64,000 bases of DNA from an uncultured Eggerthellaceae bacterium (GCA_910588905.1 CAJURZ010000001.1:53769-117768), one strand, 5' to 3'; positions 50,386-58,953 are shown, counted from the first letter of the stretch. Numbers and translations: made by a program. The notes: generated by a model not told the origin, from the sequence alone.

Positions 50386-52524
50386 GTGACAACGGCAATA
50401 GCGTGGATAGCTCCCATCTGCGCCGCAGTCGGTATCTTCTTCGCGGCGTATCTGGGAAGCTGGGTCCTCAGGCAGGATCCTGGATCTGAGAAGATGAACT
50501 CCATCTCCATCAAGATCCAACAGGGCGCCAAGGCGTTCCTCATGAGCGAGTACAAGCTGCTCGTGATCTTCATGGTGGTGGTCGCCATCGTGATGGCCAT
50601 AGCGCTCTCCTGGGTGACGGCTCTCGCGTTCATCACAGGCGGCGTCCTCTCTGCAGCTGCCGGGTACGTGGGCATGCACGTGGCAACGCGTGCGAACACG
50701 CGCACGGCCTATGCTGCGGAGACCAGCGTAGCAAAAGCGCTCACCGTGAGCTTCCGCAGCGGTCTCACCATGGGCCTCTGCGTAGCCTCCTTCGCCCTCC
50801 TGGGTCTCTCCCTGTGGCTGGTGCTCCTGGTATTCAGCGGCATCTCCGGCATCGATGTGACGGGTGAGGTCATGCATCTGGCCCATGAGCACATCGGCAT
50901 GGTAGAGGGCTTCGCTACCGGCGCATCGGCTGTGGCTCTCTTTGCTCGTGTGGGCGGCGGCATCTACACCAAAGCAGCCGACGTAGGCGCTGACCTGGTG
51001 GGCAAGGTAGAGGCAGGCATCCCCGAGGACGACCCGCGCAACCCGGCGACCATCGCTGACAACGTTGGTGACAACGTGGGTGACGTAGCCGGCATGGGTG
51101 CTGACCTCTTCGAGAGCTACACCGGTTCCATCCTGGCTCCCACCATCCTGGCAATCACCTTCGGTGCCTTGGGCGGCTACTTCGTTGGCGCTGATCTCAT
51201 CTGGGCCATGGTCGTCCCGGTAGTCATCGCTGCCTGCGGCATCATCACCTCCATCATCGGTCTGTTCGCCGTTCGCACCAAGGAAGGGGCTGACCTGCAT
51301 AAGGCTCTGAACAGGGGAACCTATGTGGCTGCCGGCCTTGAGATCCTCGTGATCTTGGGCATCTTCTTCGTTTGGAACGGCATGGCTGTAGAAGCCCAGC
51401 CGCTGTGGCTCTTCGGCAGCGTGCTCTGCGGCCTCATCGCCGGCCTGGCCATCGGCAAGATCACCGAGTACTTCTGCTCTGATCACTACAAGCCGGTCCA
51501 TAAGATCGCAGAGGCGGCCGAGCCGGGCGCTGCCACCGTCATCATCGAGGGTCTGGGTACGGGCATGCTCTCTACCATCGCCCCCATCTGCCTCGTTGCC
51601 TTGGCCATCATCGGTGCCTTCCTCTTCGGCAACATGGCCTTCCCTGAGGCTTCCACTGACAACGCCATCGCTGTTGGCCTCTTCGGTGTCGGCCTGGCTG
51701 CCACGGGCATGCTCTCCAACACCGCCATCACCATCGGCGTTGATGCCTATGGTCCGGTAGCTGACAATGCGGGCGGCATCGCTGAGATGGCAGGGCTTCC
51801 CGAAGAGGTCCGTGACCGCACGGACGCCCTGGATGCGGTAGGCAACACCACGGCGGCCATCGCCAAGGGTTTCGCCATCTCCTCGGCGGGTCTGTCAGCC
51901 ATCTCGCTGTTCGTGTCCTATCAGGCCACCATGCACAACTACATCCCCAGCTTCGAGCTGTCCCTCACCGATCCGCTGATCGTGGCGGGCATCTTCGTGG
52001 GTGCCATGATGCCCTTCATGTTCGCAGCGCTCACCATGGGTGCTGTCTCACGGGCAGCCCATGCCATGGTGGAAGAGGTTCGTCGCCAGTTCCGCGAGAT
52101 CCCTGGCATCATGGAATACAAGGCTCAGCCTGAGTATGACAAGTGCGTGGGCATCTCCACCACCTCGGCTCTGCACGAGATGATGGCTCCGGGCATCATC
52201 TCCATCGTGGTTCCCATCGTCATCGGCTGCATCGATCCAGCGATGCTGGGCGGCTTCTTGGCGGGTGCGGTGGCCACGGGCATGCTGATGGCTATCTTCA
52301 TGTCCAACGCTGGTGGCGCTTGGGATAATGCCAAGAAGTACATCGAGCAGGGTTACTTCGGTGGCAAGGGGTCTGAGGCCCACAAGGCAGCTGTCGTGGG
52401 CGACACCGTGGGCGATCCGTTCAAGGATACCTCCGGTCCTTCCATGAACATCCTCATCAATCTGATGACCATCGTATCTCTGACCTTCAGCCCGCTCTTC
52501 ATCTTGATCCAGTCCATGCTCTAG
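50386..52524 (+). CDS. hppA: Membrane-bound ion-pumping pyrophosphatase
   Basis: The 712-residue protein has about 15-16 membrane segments and uses pyrophosphate hydrolysis to pump H+ or Na+. The active site is clear: DVGADLVGKVEAGIPEDDPRNPATIADNVGDNVGD (split around residues 197-225), a second DNAGGIAEMAG near 465, and KKYIE...GDTVGDPFKDTSGPS near 655-685. After GNTT it has Ala (GNTTAAIAKGF), where potassium-independent enzymes have Lys, so potassium-dependent activity is predicted. The GTG at 50386 follows AAAGGTG by 8 nt. Whether it pumps Na+ or H+ cannot be read from the sequence alone. Confidence 0.94.
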   Translation: MTTAIAWIAPICAAVGIFFAAYLGSWVLRQDPGSEKMNSISIKIQQGAKAFLMSEYKLLVIFMVVVAIVMAIALSWVTALAFITGGVLSAAAGYVGMHVATRANTRTAYAAETSVAKALTVSFRSGLTMGLCVASFALLGLSLWLVLLVFSGISGIDVTGEVMHLAHEHIGMVEGFATGASAVALFARVGGGIYTKAADVGADLVGKVEAGIPEDDPRNPATIADNVGDNVGDVAGMGADLFESYTGSILAPTILAITFGALGGYFVGADLIWAMVVPVVIAACGIITSIIGLFAVRTKEGADLHKALNRGTYVAAGLEILVILGIFFVWNGMAVEAQPLWLFGSVLCGLIAGLAIGKITEYFCSDHYKPVHKIAEAAEPGAATVIIEGLGTGMLSTIAPICLVALAIIGAFLFGNMAFPEASTDNAIAVGLFGVGLAATGMLSNTAITIGVDAYGPVADNAGGIAEMAGLPEEVRDRTDALDAVGNTTAAIAKGFAISSAGLSAISLFVSYQATMHNYIPSFELSLTDPLIVAGIFVGAMMPFMFAALTMGAVSRAAHAMVEEVRRQFREIPGIMEYKAQPEYDKCVGISTTSALHEMMAPGIISIVVPIVIGCIDPAMLGGFLAGAVATGMLMAIFMSNAGGAWDNAKKYIEQGYFGGKGSEAHKAAVVGDTVGDPFKDTSGPSMNILINLMTIVSLTFSPLFILIQSML

Positions 52525-52534
52525 TACGGAGCGG

Positions 52535-53023
52535 ATGTTGACCTTGCACGAGGTCCAGATATATACCGACGGCGCGGCGCGCGGGAATCCCGGTAATGGG
52601 GGGTTCGGCGCGCTGCTGCGCTTCAGGGACGCGAACGGCCAGATCCATGAGCGCGAGCTCTCTGAGGGCTTCCAGCTGACCACCAACAACCGCATGGAGC
52701 TTCTAGGGGTCATACGCGCATTCCAAGCATTGAAGCATCCTTGTCGCGTGCATGTCCAAACGGATTCGAAGTACGTCGCTGATGCCTTCAATAAGGATTG
52801 GATATCCTCATGGAAGCGCAAAGGCTGGAAGAATGCGAAGCGGGAGCCTGTGGCGAATCGCGATCTGTGGGAGGAGCTCTTGGCCGCCATGGATGGGCAT
52901 GAGGTCACCTTCGGGTGGATCAAAGGCCATGCAGGGCATCCTGAGAACGAGCGTTGCGATGCTCTTGCTACCGCGGCTGCAGACGGAGAGAACCTGTCCC
53001 GAGATATCGGCTATGAGGGTTGA
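52535..53023 (+). CDS. rnhA: Ribonuclease HI
   Basis: RNase HI removes RNA from RNA-DNA hybrids. The 162-residue protein has the acidic residues: Asp in IYTDGAARGNPGNGG (Asp11), Glu in TTNNRMELLGVIRA near 55, Asp in VQTDSKYV near 76, and Asp in ERCDALATAAA near 144; the handle GHAGHPENE precedes it. GGAGCGG is close to the ATG. It overlaps or abuts the amidase gene behind it. Confidence 0.95.
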   Translation: MLTLHEVQIYTDGAARGNPGNGGFGALLRFRDANGQIHERELSEGFQLTTNNRMELLGVIRAFQALKHPCRVHVQTDSKYVADAFNKDWISSWKRKGWKNAKREPVANRDLWEELLAAMDGHEVTFGWIKGHAGHPENERCDALATAAADGENLSRDIGYEG

Positions 53024-53049
53024 CCCGATCCCAAGAGAAAGAAGGAGCT

Positions 53050-53961
53050 ATGAGCAAGCTGCATGAACTGGGGGATGAGCGCGTCATCTATGCCTTCGCC
53101 CAAGATGCCGAACCTGTTCTGAGGGTAGCGTCAGGGGATACCGTGCGCATCCGCACGATGGATTGCTTCGGCAACCAAGTGCGCACACCCGAAGACGAGC
53201 TGGATGAGATCGATTGGGATCGCATCAATCCCGCCACCGGCCCCATCTATGTAGAGGGAGCCATGCCAGGCGGTGCCCTCAAGGTGCAGATCCAGAAGAT
53301 AGAGCTGGATGGCCGAACCGCTTCTTGCACCGGCGAGGATGAAGGCGTCTGCGGTGACCGCTTCAAAGGGTGGGCCACCTCCATCAATCGGATAGAAGGG
53401 GATCATCTGGTCTGGACTGAGAAGCTGAGCATCCCTTTGAAGCCGATGATCGGAGTGATTGGCGTGGCTCCCGAAGGAGACCCTGTCAATTGTGGCACCC
53501 CTGGTCCTCACGGTGGCAATATGGATTGCACGGAGATAGGGGAGGGTGCCGTGCTCTACTTCCCAGTGACTGCACCAGGCGCACTCTTCGGTTGCGGGGA
53601 TATGCATGCGGTCATGGGTGATGGGGAGATCAGCGTCTCTGGGGCCGAGGTCGCAGGCTACGCCACGGTGCAGCTGACCGCACTCCCTCAGCTCTCCCTT
53701 CCGAATCCGCTCCTGGTGACCCCCACGCACATGGGCATCATCGCCTCAAGGCCAACGTTGGACGAAGCGGCGGACGAGGCGGTCCATCAGATGGTCGATC
53801 TCGTCCACGAGCGCACGGGGATAGACGAAGCAGAACTCGTCATGTTGTTCTCCCTCGTAGGGGATGTGCGCGTGTGCCAGATGGTCGACCCAGAGGAGAC
53901 GGTCCGCTTCATGGTTCCCAAGTACGTGCTGGATGCCTACGGTTTCCAGATAGAAGGATGA
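53050..53961 (+). CDS. Acetamidase/formamidase family protein
   Basis: The 303-residue protein has the FmdA/AmdA fold signatures: ATGPIYVEGAMPGGALKVQI near residue 66, CGTPGPHGGNMDC near 158-170 (with histidine), YFPVTAPGALFGCGDMHAVMGDGEISVSG near 180-206. These zinc-dependent amidases release ammonia and the acid from short amides such as formamide or acetamide. I start at the ATG at 53050 with AAGGAG close upstream; a TTG at 53020 overlaps the rnhA stop and is less likely. The next gene is an APC permease, which may supply the substrate. Confidence 0.88.
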   Translation: MSKLHELGDERVIYAFAQDAEPVLRVASGDTVRIRTMDCFGNQVRTPEDELDEIDWDRINPATGPIYVEGAMPGGALKVQIQKIELDGRTASCTGEDEGVCGDRFKGWATSINRIEGDHLVWTEKLSIPLKPMIGVIGVAPEGDPVNCGTPGPHGGNMDCTEIGEGAVLYFPVTAPGALFGCGDMHAVMGDGEISVSGAEVAGYATVQLTALPQLSLPNPLLVTPTHMGIIASRPTLDEAADEAVHQMVDLVHERTGIDEAELVMLFSLVGDVRVCQMVDPEETVRFMVPKYVLDAYGFQIEG

Positions 53962-53970
53962 TGACCCAAG

Positions 53971-53988
53971 CGACGCAAAAAAGCGTCG
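53971..53988 (+). promoter_or_regulatory. Hairpin in the amidase-permease gap
   Basis: CGACGC and GCGTCG form a 6-bp stem around six A. It lies 9 nt after the amidase stop and before AAGGAGG of the permease; it may reduce read-through or protect the transcript end. Confidence 0.4.
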
Positions 53989-54004
53989 AACAAGGAGGGG
54001 GAGC

Positions 54005-55393
54005 ATGTCTAAAGAGATGATGGATTCCATCGAATCCTCAAGCGAAGCGCTGGAGGAGATGGGATACAAGCAAGAATTGAAACGAGCGTTGACGGTCCCG
54101 GATATGATCGTCTACGGCTTGATATTCATGGTGCCTATCGCTCCATTCGGCATCTATGGAGATGTTTTCAACGGTTCAGGCGGCATGCCGTCGCTCGTGT
54201 ATCTGATCGGTATGGTGGCCATGATATTCACCGCCGTATCCTACGCTACGCTCTCCCGGGAATTCCCGGTGTCCGGTTCCGTTTATGGATACACATCCCG
54301 GGGCGTGGGCAAGGGCGTGGGCTTCGTGACCGGCTGGACCATGCTCTTGGATTATATGCTGGTCCCTACCTTGCTCTATGTAGTGGCCGCCCAGGCCATG
54401 TCCGGCCTTATTCCTGGCGTGCCGACGCTCGTCTGGGGTCTCATCTTTGTGGTCTTCAACACCTTCGTGAATGTTCGCGGCATCGAGCTCACTGCGCTCT
54501 TGAACCGGATCGCCCTCGTGGCGGAGATCATCGTGTTGGTGGTCTTCCTCGTCATGGGCATCTGGTGGCTGGCTACCGATCCGCTTTCCAACGGGTTCAC
54601 GCTCCAGCCCTTCTATAACGCTGAGACCTTCAGCATGGATCTGGTCATGGGGGCTGTGTCTCTGGGCGTGCTCTCGTTCCTCGGCTTCGACGCGATCGCT
54701 ACGCTCTCCGAAGAGGCGAAAGACGCCAAGCGCGGGCCTTCCCGGGCCATGGTCATATCGCTTCTGCTCGTAGGCGTTATGTTCATGGCACAGACCTATA
54801 TCGCTGGGTGCCTGAGCCCTGATGGAGCGGTATTCGCTGATGACCCCGACAACGCCTTCTACCTGGTGGCTTCTATAGCAGGCGGCAAATTCCTCTACGC
54901 GCTCTGCGCTGTGGCAACGGCCATCGCCTGGGGCATCTTCGATGCGCTGGCTGCCCAGACCGCCATCGCGCGCATCCTGTACGCCATGAGCCGCGACCGC
55001 CTCATGCCGAAGGCCCTCGCCAAGATCCACGACAAGTACAAGACGCCCTATGTGGCCGCCATCTTCATCGGCGCGCTCTCCATCGTCTTGGTGGTGATCT
55101 TCAATAGCCTAGGTATCGCTGCCATCTCAAGCTGCGTCAACTTCGGAGCGCTCACTGCTTTCATGATCTTGAACCTGACGATCATCTACTATTTCATGTT
55201 CCGGAAGAAGTCGAAGAACATCCTGCGACATCTGATCGTGCCGGTAGTGGGCTTCTTCATCATCGGATATGTGTGGATCAGCCTGGATAGCCTTGCCATG
55301 ACCTTAGGCATCAGCTGGGTCATCATCGGTACGATCTACTACCTGATACTGCACTTCGGCTTGAAGCGAGATGTGAAGCTGGACGAGTTCTAG
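54005..55393 (+). CDS. APC-family amino acid permease
   Basis: The 462-residue protein has 12 predicted membrane segments and APC-family motifs: LTVPDMIVYGLIFMVPIAPFGIYGDV in TM1, SREFPVSGSVYGYTSRG after TM2, GFDAIATLSEEAKDAKRGPSRAM between TM6 and TM7. It most resembles the YbxG/YfnA-like or putrescine/amino acid group. AAGGAGGG is 8 nt before the ATG. It follows the amidase gene by 43 nt and could import the amide or the amino acid from which it is derived; the substrate is not known. Confidence 0.88.
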   Translation: MSKEMMDSIESSSEALEEMGYKQELKRALTVPDMIVYGLIFMVPIAPFGIYGDVFNGSGGMPSLVYLIGMVAMIFTAVSYATLSREFPVSGSVYGYTSRGVGKGVGFVTGWTMLLDYMLVPTLLYVVAAQAMSGLIPGVPTLVWGLIFVVFNTFVNVRGIELTALLNRIALVAEIIVLVVFLVMGIWWLATDPLSNGFTLQPFYNAETFSMDLVMGAVSLGVLSFLGFDAIATLSEEAKDAKRGPSRAMVISLLLVGVMFMAQTYIAGCLSPDGAVFADDPDNAFYLVASIAGGKFLYALCAVATAIAWGIFDALAAQTAIARILYAMSRDRLMPKALAKIHDKYKTPYVAAIFIGALSIVLVVIFNSLGIAAISSCVNFGALTAFMILNLTIIYYFMFRKKSKNILRHLIVPVVGFFIIGYVWISLDSLAMTLGISWVIIGTIYYLILHFGLKRDVKLDEF

Positions 55394-55428
55394 CGAACTT
55401 CCGCGGCATCATCAAGAACGATAGGCTC

Positions 55429-55462
55429 ACGGCGGCTCTCCTAGGGCCGCCGTTCTCTTTCC
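55429..55462. terminator. Convergent terminator after the permease
   Basis: ACGGCGGC (55429-55436) and GCCGCCGT (55446-55453) form a perfect 8-bp stem, followed by TCTCTTTCC on the plus strand. It sits between the permease and the convergent aldolase-like gene and can serve both. Confidence 0.7.
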
Positions 55463-55470
55463 GGGGAGCT

Positions 55471-56601
55471 TTATCGGCTATGAAGGCTTCGGAGCGTACG
55501 ATCGAGCTCTTCGATATGCTCAGGTTCGGTCGCCCAGGAGCAAACGAACCGCACGATCTGTTCGCCTTCGCAAGGCACGCCGAAGAACTCGCAGCCGAAC
55601 CGCTCTGCAAGGAGGCGAGCGGTATCTGCATCCACTCGAACGAATACCTGATTCGTCTGTCCCTGGCTGACCAGATGAGTGAAGCCGTTGCGCTTCAAAG
55701 CGTCCTCAAGAGCAGCAGCCATAGCATTGGCATGCCTGCCCAAGGAGAAGTAGAGCGGCTCGTCCTCCTCTGATCCGGGGATGCCAGCCTCGCACCCGTA
55801 CTGATCGAAGAGTGCCTCGAACTGGATGCCATAGAGGAAGCCCTTCGCCATGAGGGCGCCGCGTTGCTTCTGGGCCGCTTTGAAGCTGCCGAAGGCAGCA
55901 GGATCGAGGAGCACGACGGCTTCACCGAAGAGCGCTCCGTTCTTCGTACCGCCAAAGGTGAAAGCATCGGCCGTTTTGAGGATATCGGCCAACGTGGCAT
56001 CCGTACCCGGGCTTGCCAACCCTGCCGCAAGCCGTGCCCCATCTATGTAGATGAGCAGGTCATGGGTATCCGCGTAGGCGCGTAGGGCGGCCAGCTGAGC
56101 GGCGGAATGGACCATCCCCATCTCCGTAGAGAAGGAGAGGTAGAGCATGCGTGGCATCACCATGTGGTGATCTTGACCGTAACCATGCTCTGCCATGACA
56201 GCATCCACCCCTTCGACGCTGAGCAGCCCATTCATATCGGAGGTGGTGAGGACCTTATGGCCCGTAGCTTCGATGGCGCCGGTCTCATGGACATTGATAT
56301 GACCCTCGGGGGCCGCTATCACGCACTCGTAGGGGCGCAGCGCAGATGAGATCGTCAGGAGGTTCGCCATGGTACCACCGGAAACGAATTCGATCACGGA
56401 ATCACGAACGCGTTCCCGATGGCCGTCTTGGGCTCCTGAGCGTTCAAGGGAGCGCAGCATCGTCTCACGCAATAGCATCCTTGCCCGCTCGCAATGGGCA
56501 TCCTCCGTGTATCCCGGCTGCTGTTCTGAAGCGAACTTCGCAAGGGCTTCCAAGACCAGGGGGTGGCACTCCTCAGAGTAATCATTCCGAAAGCTATGCA
56601 T
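55471..56601 (-). CDS. Low-specificity threonine aldolase-like PLP enzyme
   Basis: The 376-residue product belongs to the beta-eliminating lyase/threonine aldolase group: MHSFRNDYSEECHPLVLEAL at the N-terminus, FVSGGTMANLLTI near 71-82 for PLP phosphate, the PLP-ring histidine and IDGARLAAGLASPGT near 185, and the Schiff-base lysine in TFGGTKNGALFGE near 216. It would cleave threonine or allo-threonine to glycine and acetaldehyde. I start at the ATG at 56601; a longer frame to 56646 has no relatives of that N-terminus. It faces the APC permease convergently and diverges from guaA. Confidence 0.88.
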   Translation of the reverse strand: MHSFRNDYSEECHPLVLEALAKFASEQQPGYTEDAHCERARMLLRETMLRSLERSGAQDGHRERVRDSVIEFVSGGTMANLLTISSALRPYECVIAAPEGHINVHETGAIEATGHKVLTTSDMNGLLSVEGVDAVMAEHGYGQDHHMVMPRMLYLSFSTEMGMVHSAAQLAALRAYADTHDLLIYIDGARLAAGLASPGTDATLADILKTADAFTFGGTKNGALFGEAVVLLDPAAFGSFKAAQKQRGALMAKGFLYGIQFEALFDQYGCEAGIPGSEEDEPLYFSLGRHANAMAAALEDALKRNGFTHLVSQGQTNQVFVRVDADTARLLAERFGCEFFGVPCEGEQIVRFVCSWATEPEHIEELDRTLRSLHSR

Positions 56602-56754
56602 GGCTGCCCTTTGCTCCTTCGTTAGCCTCTCTTCATCCCTTCGCATCTTACCCTATCCCGTTCGCTGGTAAGGAAGGCTCCGCTTGCCAAGGACGCTATA
56701 ATCTCTTCCAGAGAAGTCCGGTGGCTCTCATCCGTCAACCCAGAGGAGGTCTTA

Positions 56755-57735
56755 ATGGATCCCAACGTCCGTCCTGATTCCATGGCTCGTATCAACACCC
56801 CTGAGCTCGCGAACGCGTTCATCGAAGAGCAGGTTGACGCTATTCGCAAGCAGGTAGGGGAGGGGAAGGTCCTGTTGGCCCTTTCAGGCGGCGTTGACAG
56901 TTCTGTGGTGGCGGCGCTCATCGACCGTGCCATCGGCGAGAATCTGATCTGCGTCCATGTGAATCACGGGCTCATGCGCAAGGGCGAATCCGAGCAGGTC
57001 ATAGATATGTTCGAGAACCAGATGGATGCGAACCTGATCTATGTGGATGCCACGGATCGCTTCTTGAAGCTCCTTGAAGATGTTGATGAACCAGAGACGA
57101 AGCGCAAGATCATCGGCGCTGAGTTCATCCGCGTGTTCGAGGAAGAGGCGCGCAAGGTGGGGGATGAGGTTGACTTCCTGGCTCAGGGTACTATCTATCC
57201 GGACATCCTGGAATCCAAGGACGGCGTGAAGGCCCACCATAACGTAGGCGGCCTGCCGGAGGATCTGGAATTCGACCTGGTGGAGCCTGTGAAGCTCCTC
57301 TATAAGGATGAGGTGCGCGAAGTGGGCCGGGCGCTGGGGCTGTCTGCAGGCATGGTAGACCGCCAGCCGTTCCCGGGACCGGGCTTGGGCGTGCGCTGCC
57401 TGGGGGCCATCACCCGGGACAGGCTGGAAGCGTTGCGCGAGGCTGACGCCATCGTGCGCGAAGAGATGGAAGCGGCGAATGTGGGAGCTTGGCAGTACTT
57501 CGCCGTGGTGCCTGATATGCGCGCGACCGGCGTGCGCGATGGCGTTCGCGCCTATGAGTGGCCTGCCATCATCCGTGCCATCAATACGGTGGACGTCATG
57601 ACCGCCGAGGTGCCCGAGCTCGATTGGGCGCTTCTGAAGCGCATGACCGACCGCATCACCCATGAGGTACCGGGCATCTGCCGCGTCTGCTACGACCTGA
57701 CACCCAAACCCGTAGGGACGGTTGAGTGGGAGTAG
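56755..57735 (+). CDS. guaA: GMP synthase ATP-pyrophosphatase subunit, stand-alone
   Basis: This protein of 326 residues is the ATP-PPase and dimerisation half of GMP synthase, which aminates XMP to GMP. It has the loop LALSGGVDSSVVAALI near residues 42-57, the FAQGTIYPDILES segment (LAQGTIYPDILESKDG) and the C-terminal RITHEVPGICRVCYDLTPKPVGTVEWE. The glutaminase (class I amidotransferase) domain that begins most bacterial GuaA is absent; upstream sequence is the aldolase gene. It thus resembles archaeal two-subunit enzymes (GuaAb). GGAGG is 5 nt before the ATG; TATAAT lies at 56696-56701. Confidence 0.93.
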   Translation: MDPNVRPDSMARINTPELANAFIEEQVDAIRKQVGEGKVLLALSGGVDSSVVAALIDRAIGENLICVHVNHGLMRKGESEQVIDMFENQMDANLIYVDATDRFLKLLEDVDEPETKRKIIGAEFIRVFEEEARKVGDEVDFLAQGTIYPDILESKDGVKAHHNVGGLPEDLEFDLVEPVKLLYKDEVREVGRALGLSAGMVDRQPFPGPGLGVRCLGAITRDRLEALREADAIVREEMEAANVGAWQYFAVVPDMRATGVRDGVRAYEWPAIIRAINTVDVMTAEVPELDWALLKRMTDRITHEVPGICRVCYDLTPKPVGTVEWE

Positions 57736-57768
57736 CGGTTCCGCTTCTTCTTATAATGCTTCTTCATG

Positions 57769-57943
57769 GAGAATACCCGCACCTTGAAAAGTGTGGGTAT
57801 TCTCGTTGCTCGATTTATACAAATGCAGCAATCGGACAACGGAGATGCAGGCTATCGCCTGTTTTATTGCTTTCGCGCCTCTCGGATAAGGCAAGGCCAA
57901 CCTTAGCAACGAGAACAACGGGCTACGTCCCCTTTGTTCTCGT
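57769..57943 (+). ncRNA. Structured intergenic region with competing hairpins after guaA
   Basis: Hairpin 1:2 is GAGAATACCC-G-CAC (57769-57782) with GTG-T-GGGTATTCTC (57791-57804). Hairpin 3:4 is ACGAGAACAA (57909-57918) with TTGTTCTCGT (57934-57943), enclosing GGG/CCC. Strand 2 extended (TTCTCGTTGCT, 57800-57810) is the exact reverse complement of part of strand 3 (AGCAACGAGAA, 57905-57915), an 11-bp pairing that excludes both hairpins. A TATAAT lies at 57752-57757 just upstream. It may be an attenuator-like leader of the downstream gene or an independent RNA. No known family is recognised. Confidence 0.4.
57848..57868 (+). terminator. Short intrinsic terminator after guaA
   Basis: CAGGC (57848-57852), loop TATC and GCCTG (57857-57861), followed by TTTTATT. 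The short stem makes it modest. Confidence 0.45.
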
Positions 57944-57988
57944 CTTCGCTTAGCGCGTTACTATGATGAGAGAGAAGGGGATACATCG

Positions 57989-58336
57989 ATGCCATTCTCG
58001 GAGATATGCATCTATCAGGTGAAGCCCGACAAGGTTGAGGAATTCGAATCCATCATGAATGAGGCGAGACCGTTCTTGGAAGAGCGAGCCGGACTGTTGC
58101 AGTTGCGTCTCATGAAGCGGGGATACAAGATCGATATGGAGCAGATCCGAGAGGGACAGCCTCCGGTTGAGCTCACCCGGATCGTGAAATGCGCAAAGTA
58201 CGTTCTCTTCTGGGAATTCGAATCCAAAGAAGATTACGGTAGGGCTCAGAAGGACTTATATGGATCCTACTGGAAGCTGATCGATAAGTGCCTCATCCAA
58301 CCACATGACAAGTATCTGGGCGAAGTGATCATCTAG
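57989..58336 (+). CDS. Small ABM/dabb-like protein, function unknown
   Basis: The 115-residue product has a beta-alpha-beta pattern (ICIYQVKPDKVEEFESIMNEARPFLEERAGLLQLRLM, then VLFWEFESKEDYGRAQKDLYGSYWKLI) that resembles the ferredoxin-like dimeric fold of antibiotic-biosynthesis monooxygenase proteins. No catalytic residues can be pointed to. AGAAGGGG is 9 nt before the ATG. Its base composition is more A+T-rich than its neighbours, as is the acetyltransferase gene 25 nt behind it, so the pair may have come in together. Confidence 0.7.
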   Translation: MPFSEICIYQVKPDKVEEFESIMNEARPFLEERAGLLQLRLMKRGYKIDMEQIREGQPPVELTRIVKCAKYVLFWEFESKEDYGRAQKDLYGSYWKLIDKCLIQPHDKYLGEVII

Positions 58337-58361
58337 CCCTGAGAAAGGAAGCAATAGTGCC

Positions 58362-58838
58362 GTGGCAATGGAATATATAACTGCGACTGAAGAACAGGTA
58401 GATGATATCCATCGCGTCTTGCAAACCACCATTCGATCCATCTACCCCAAGTATTACCCTGCTGAGGTGACAGGATTCTTCTGTGATCTGCATAGCCTGG
58501 ACCATGTTCGAGAGGGTGTCGCTTCAGGCAACATGGGTGTTCTCGTAGAGGACGGCGAGATCATTGGAACGGGCTGCTTTGATGGCAATCACATCACGGG
58601 AGTGTATGTCCTGCCGGCCTGCCAAGGCAAAGGCTGCGGGTCCATGATCATCGACCATCTTGAGAACATCATCGGCAAGGATCATGAGATGGCGGTACTC
58701 GACGCATCTCTCCCTGCTGCCTTGCTCTATGAGCACAGAGGTTATCGTACGGTCGGACACGGAATCATCGATCTCGAAAACGACGCAAAGCTGGTCTTCG
58801 AAAAGATGGAGAAGCCTCTTCGACGAGTGACCATATGA
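58362..58838 (+). CDS. GNAT family N-acetyltransferase
   Basis: The 158-residue protein has the acetyl-CoA-binding motif GVYVLPACQGKGCGSMIIDHLEN near residues 82-104 (Q-x-x-G-x-G) and the C-terminal LYEHRGY (LLYEHRGYRTVG) segment. The substrate is unknown. The GTG at 58362 has AAAGGA 12 nt upstream; an ATG two codons on is the alternative. It is probably cotranscribed with the small ABM-like gene. Confidence 0.85.
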   Translation: MAMEYITATEEQVDDIHRVLQTTIRSIYPKYYPAEVTGFFCDLHSLDHVREGVASGNMGVLVEDGEIIGTGCFDGNHITGVYVLPACQGKGCGSMIIDHLENIIGKDHEMAVLDASLPAALLYEHRGYRTVGHGIIDLENDAKLVFEKMEKPLRRVTI

Positions 58839-58908
58839 TTCGCATACTACAGAAAACGAACCGACGATCGAGGCGACCTTGCCACGATCTCTGCCCCTCC
58901 TGATTTAA

Positions 58909-58926
58909 GGCCGAACGCGTTCGGCC
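58909..58926. terminator. Perfect 18-bp palindrome at a convergent gene end
   Basis: GGCCGAACGCGTTCGGCC shares the core CGAACGCGTTCG with the palindrome at 33797-33816, and likewise lies between convergent genes (acetyltransferase and the small minus-strand gene). Confidence 0.55.
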
Positions 58927-58953
58927 ACTCCGGGAGGTCTACGGCATCACCCT

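Noticed and set aside
50353..51501. A 382-codon minus-strand frame opposite hppA
   Set aside because: Shadow of the membrane pyrophosphatase; His/Glu/Asp-rich with no motif.
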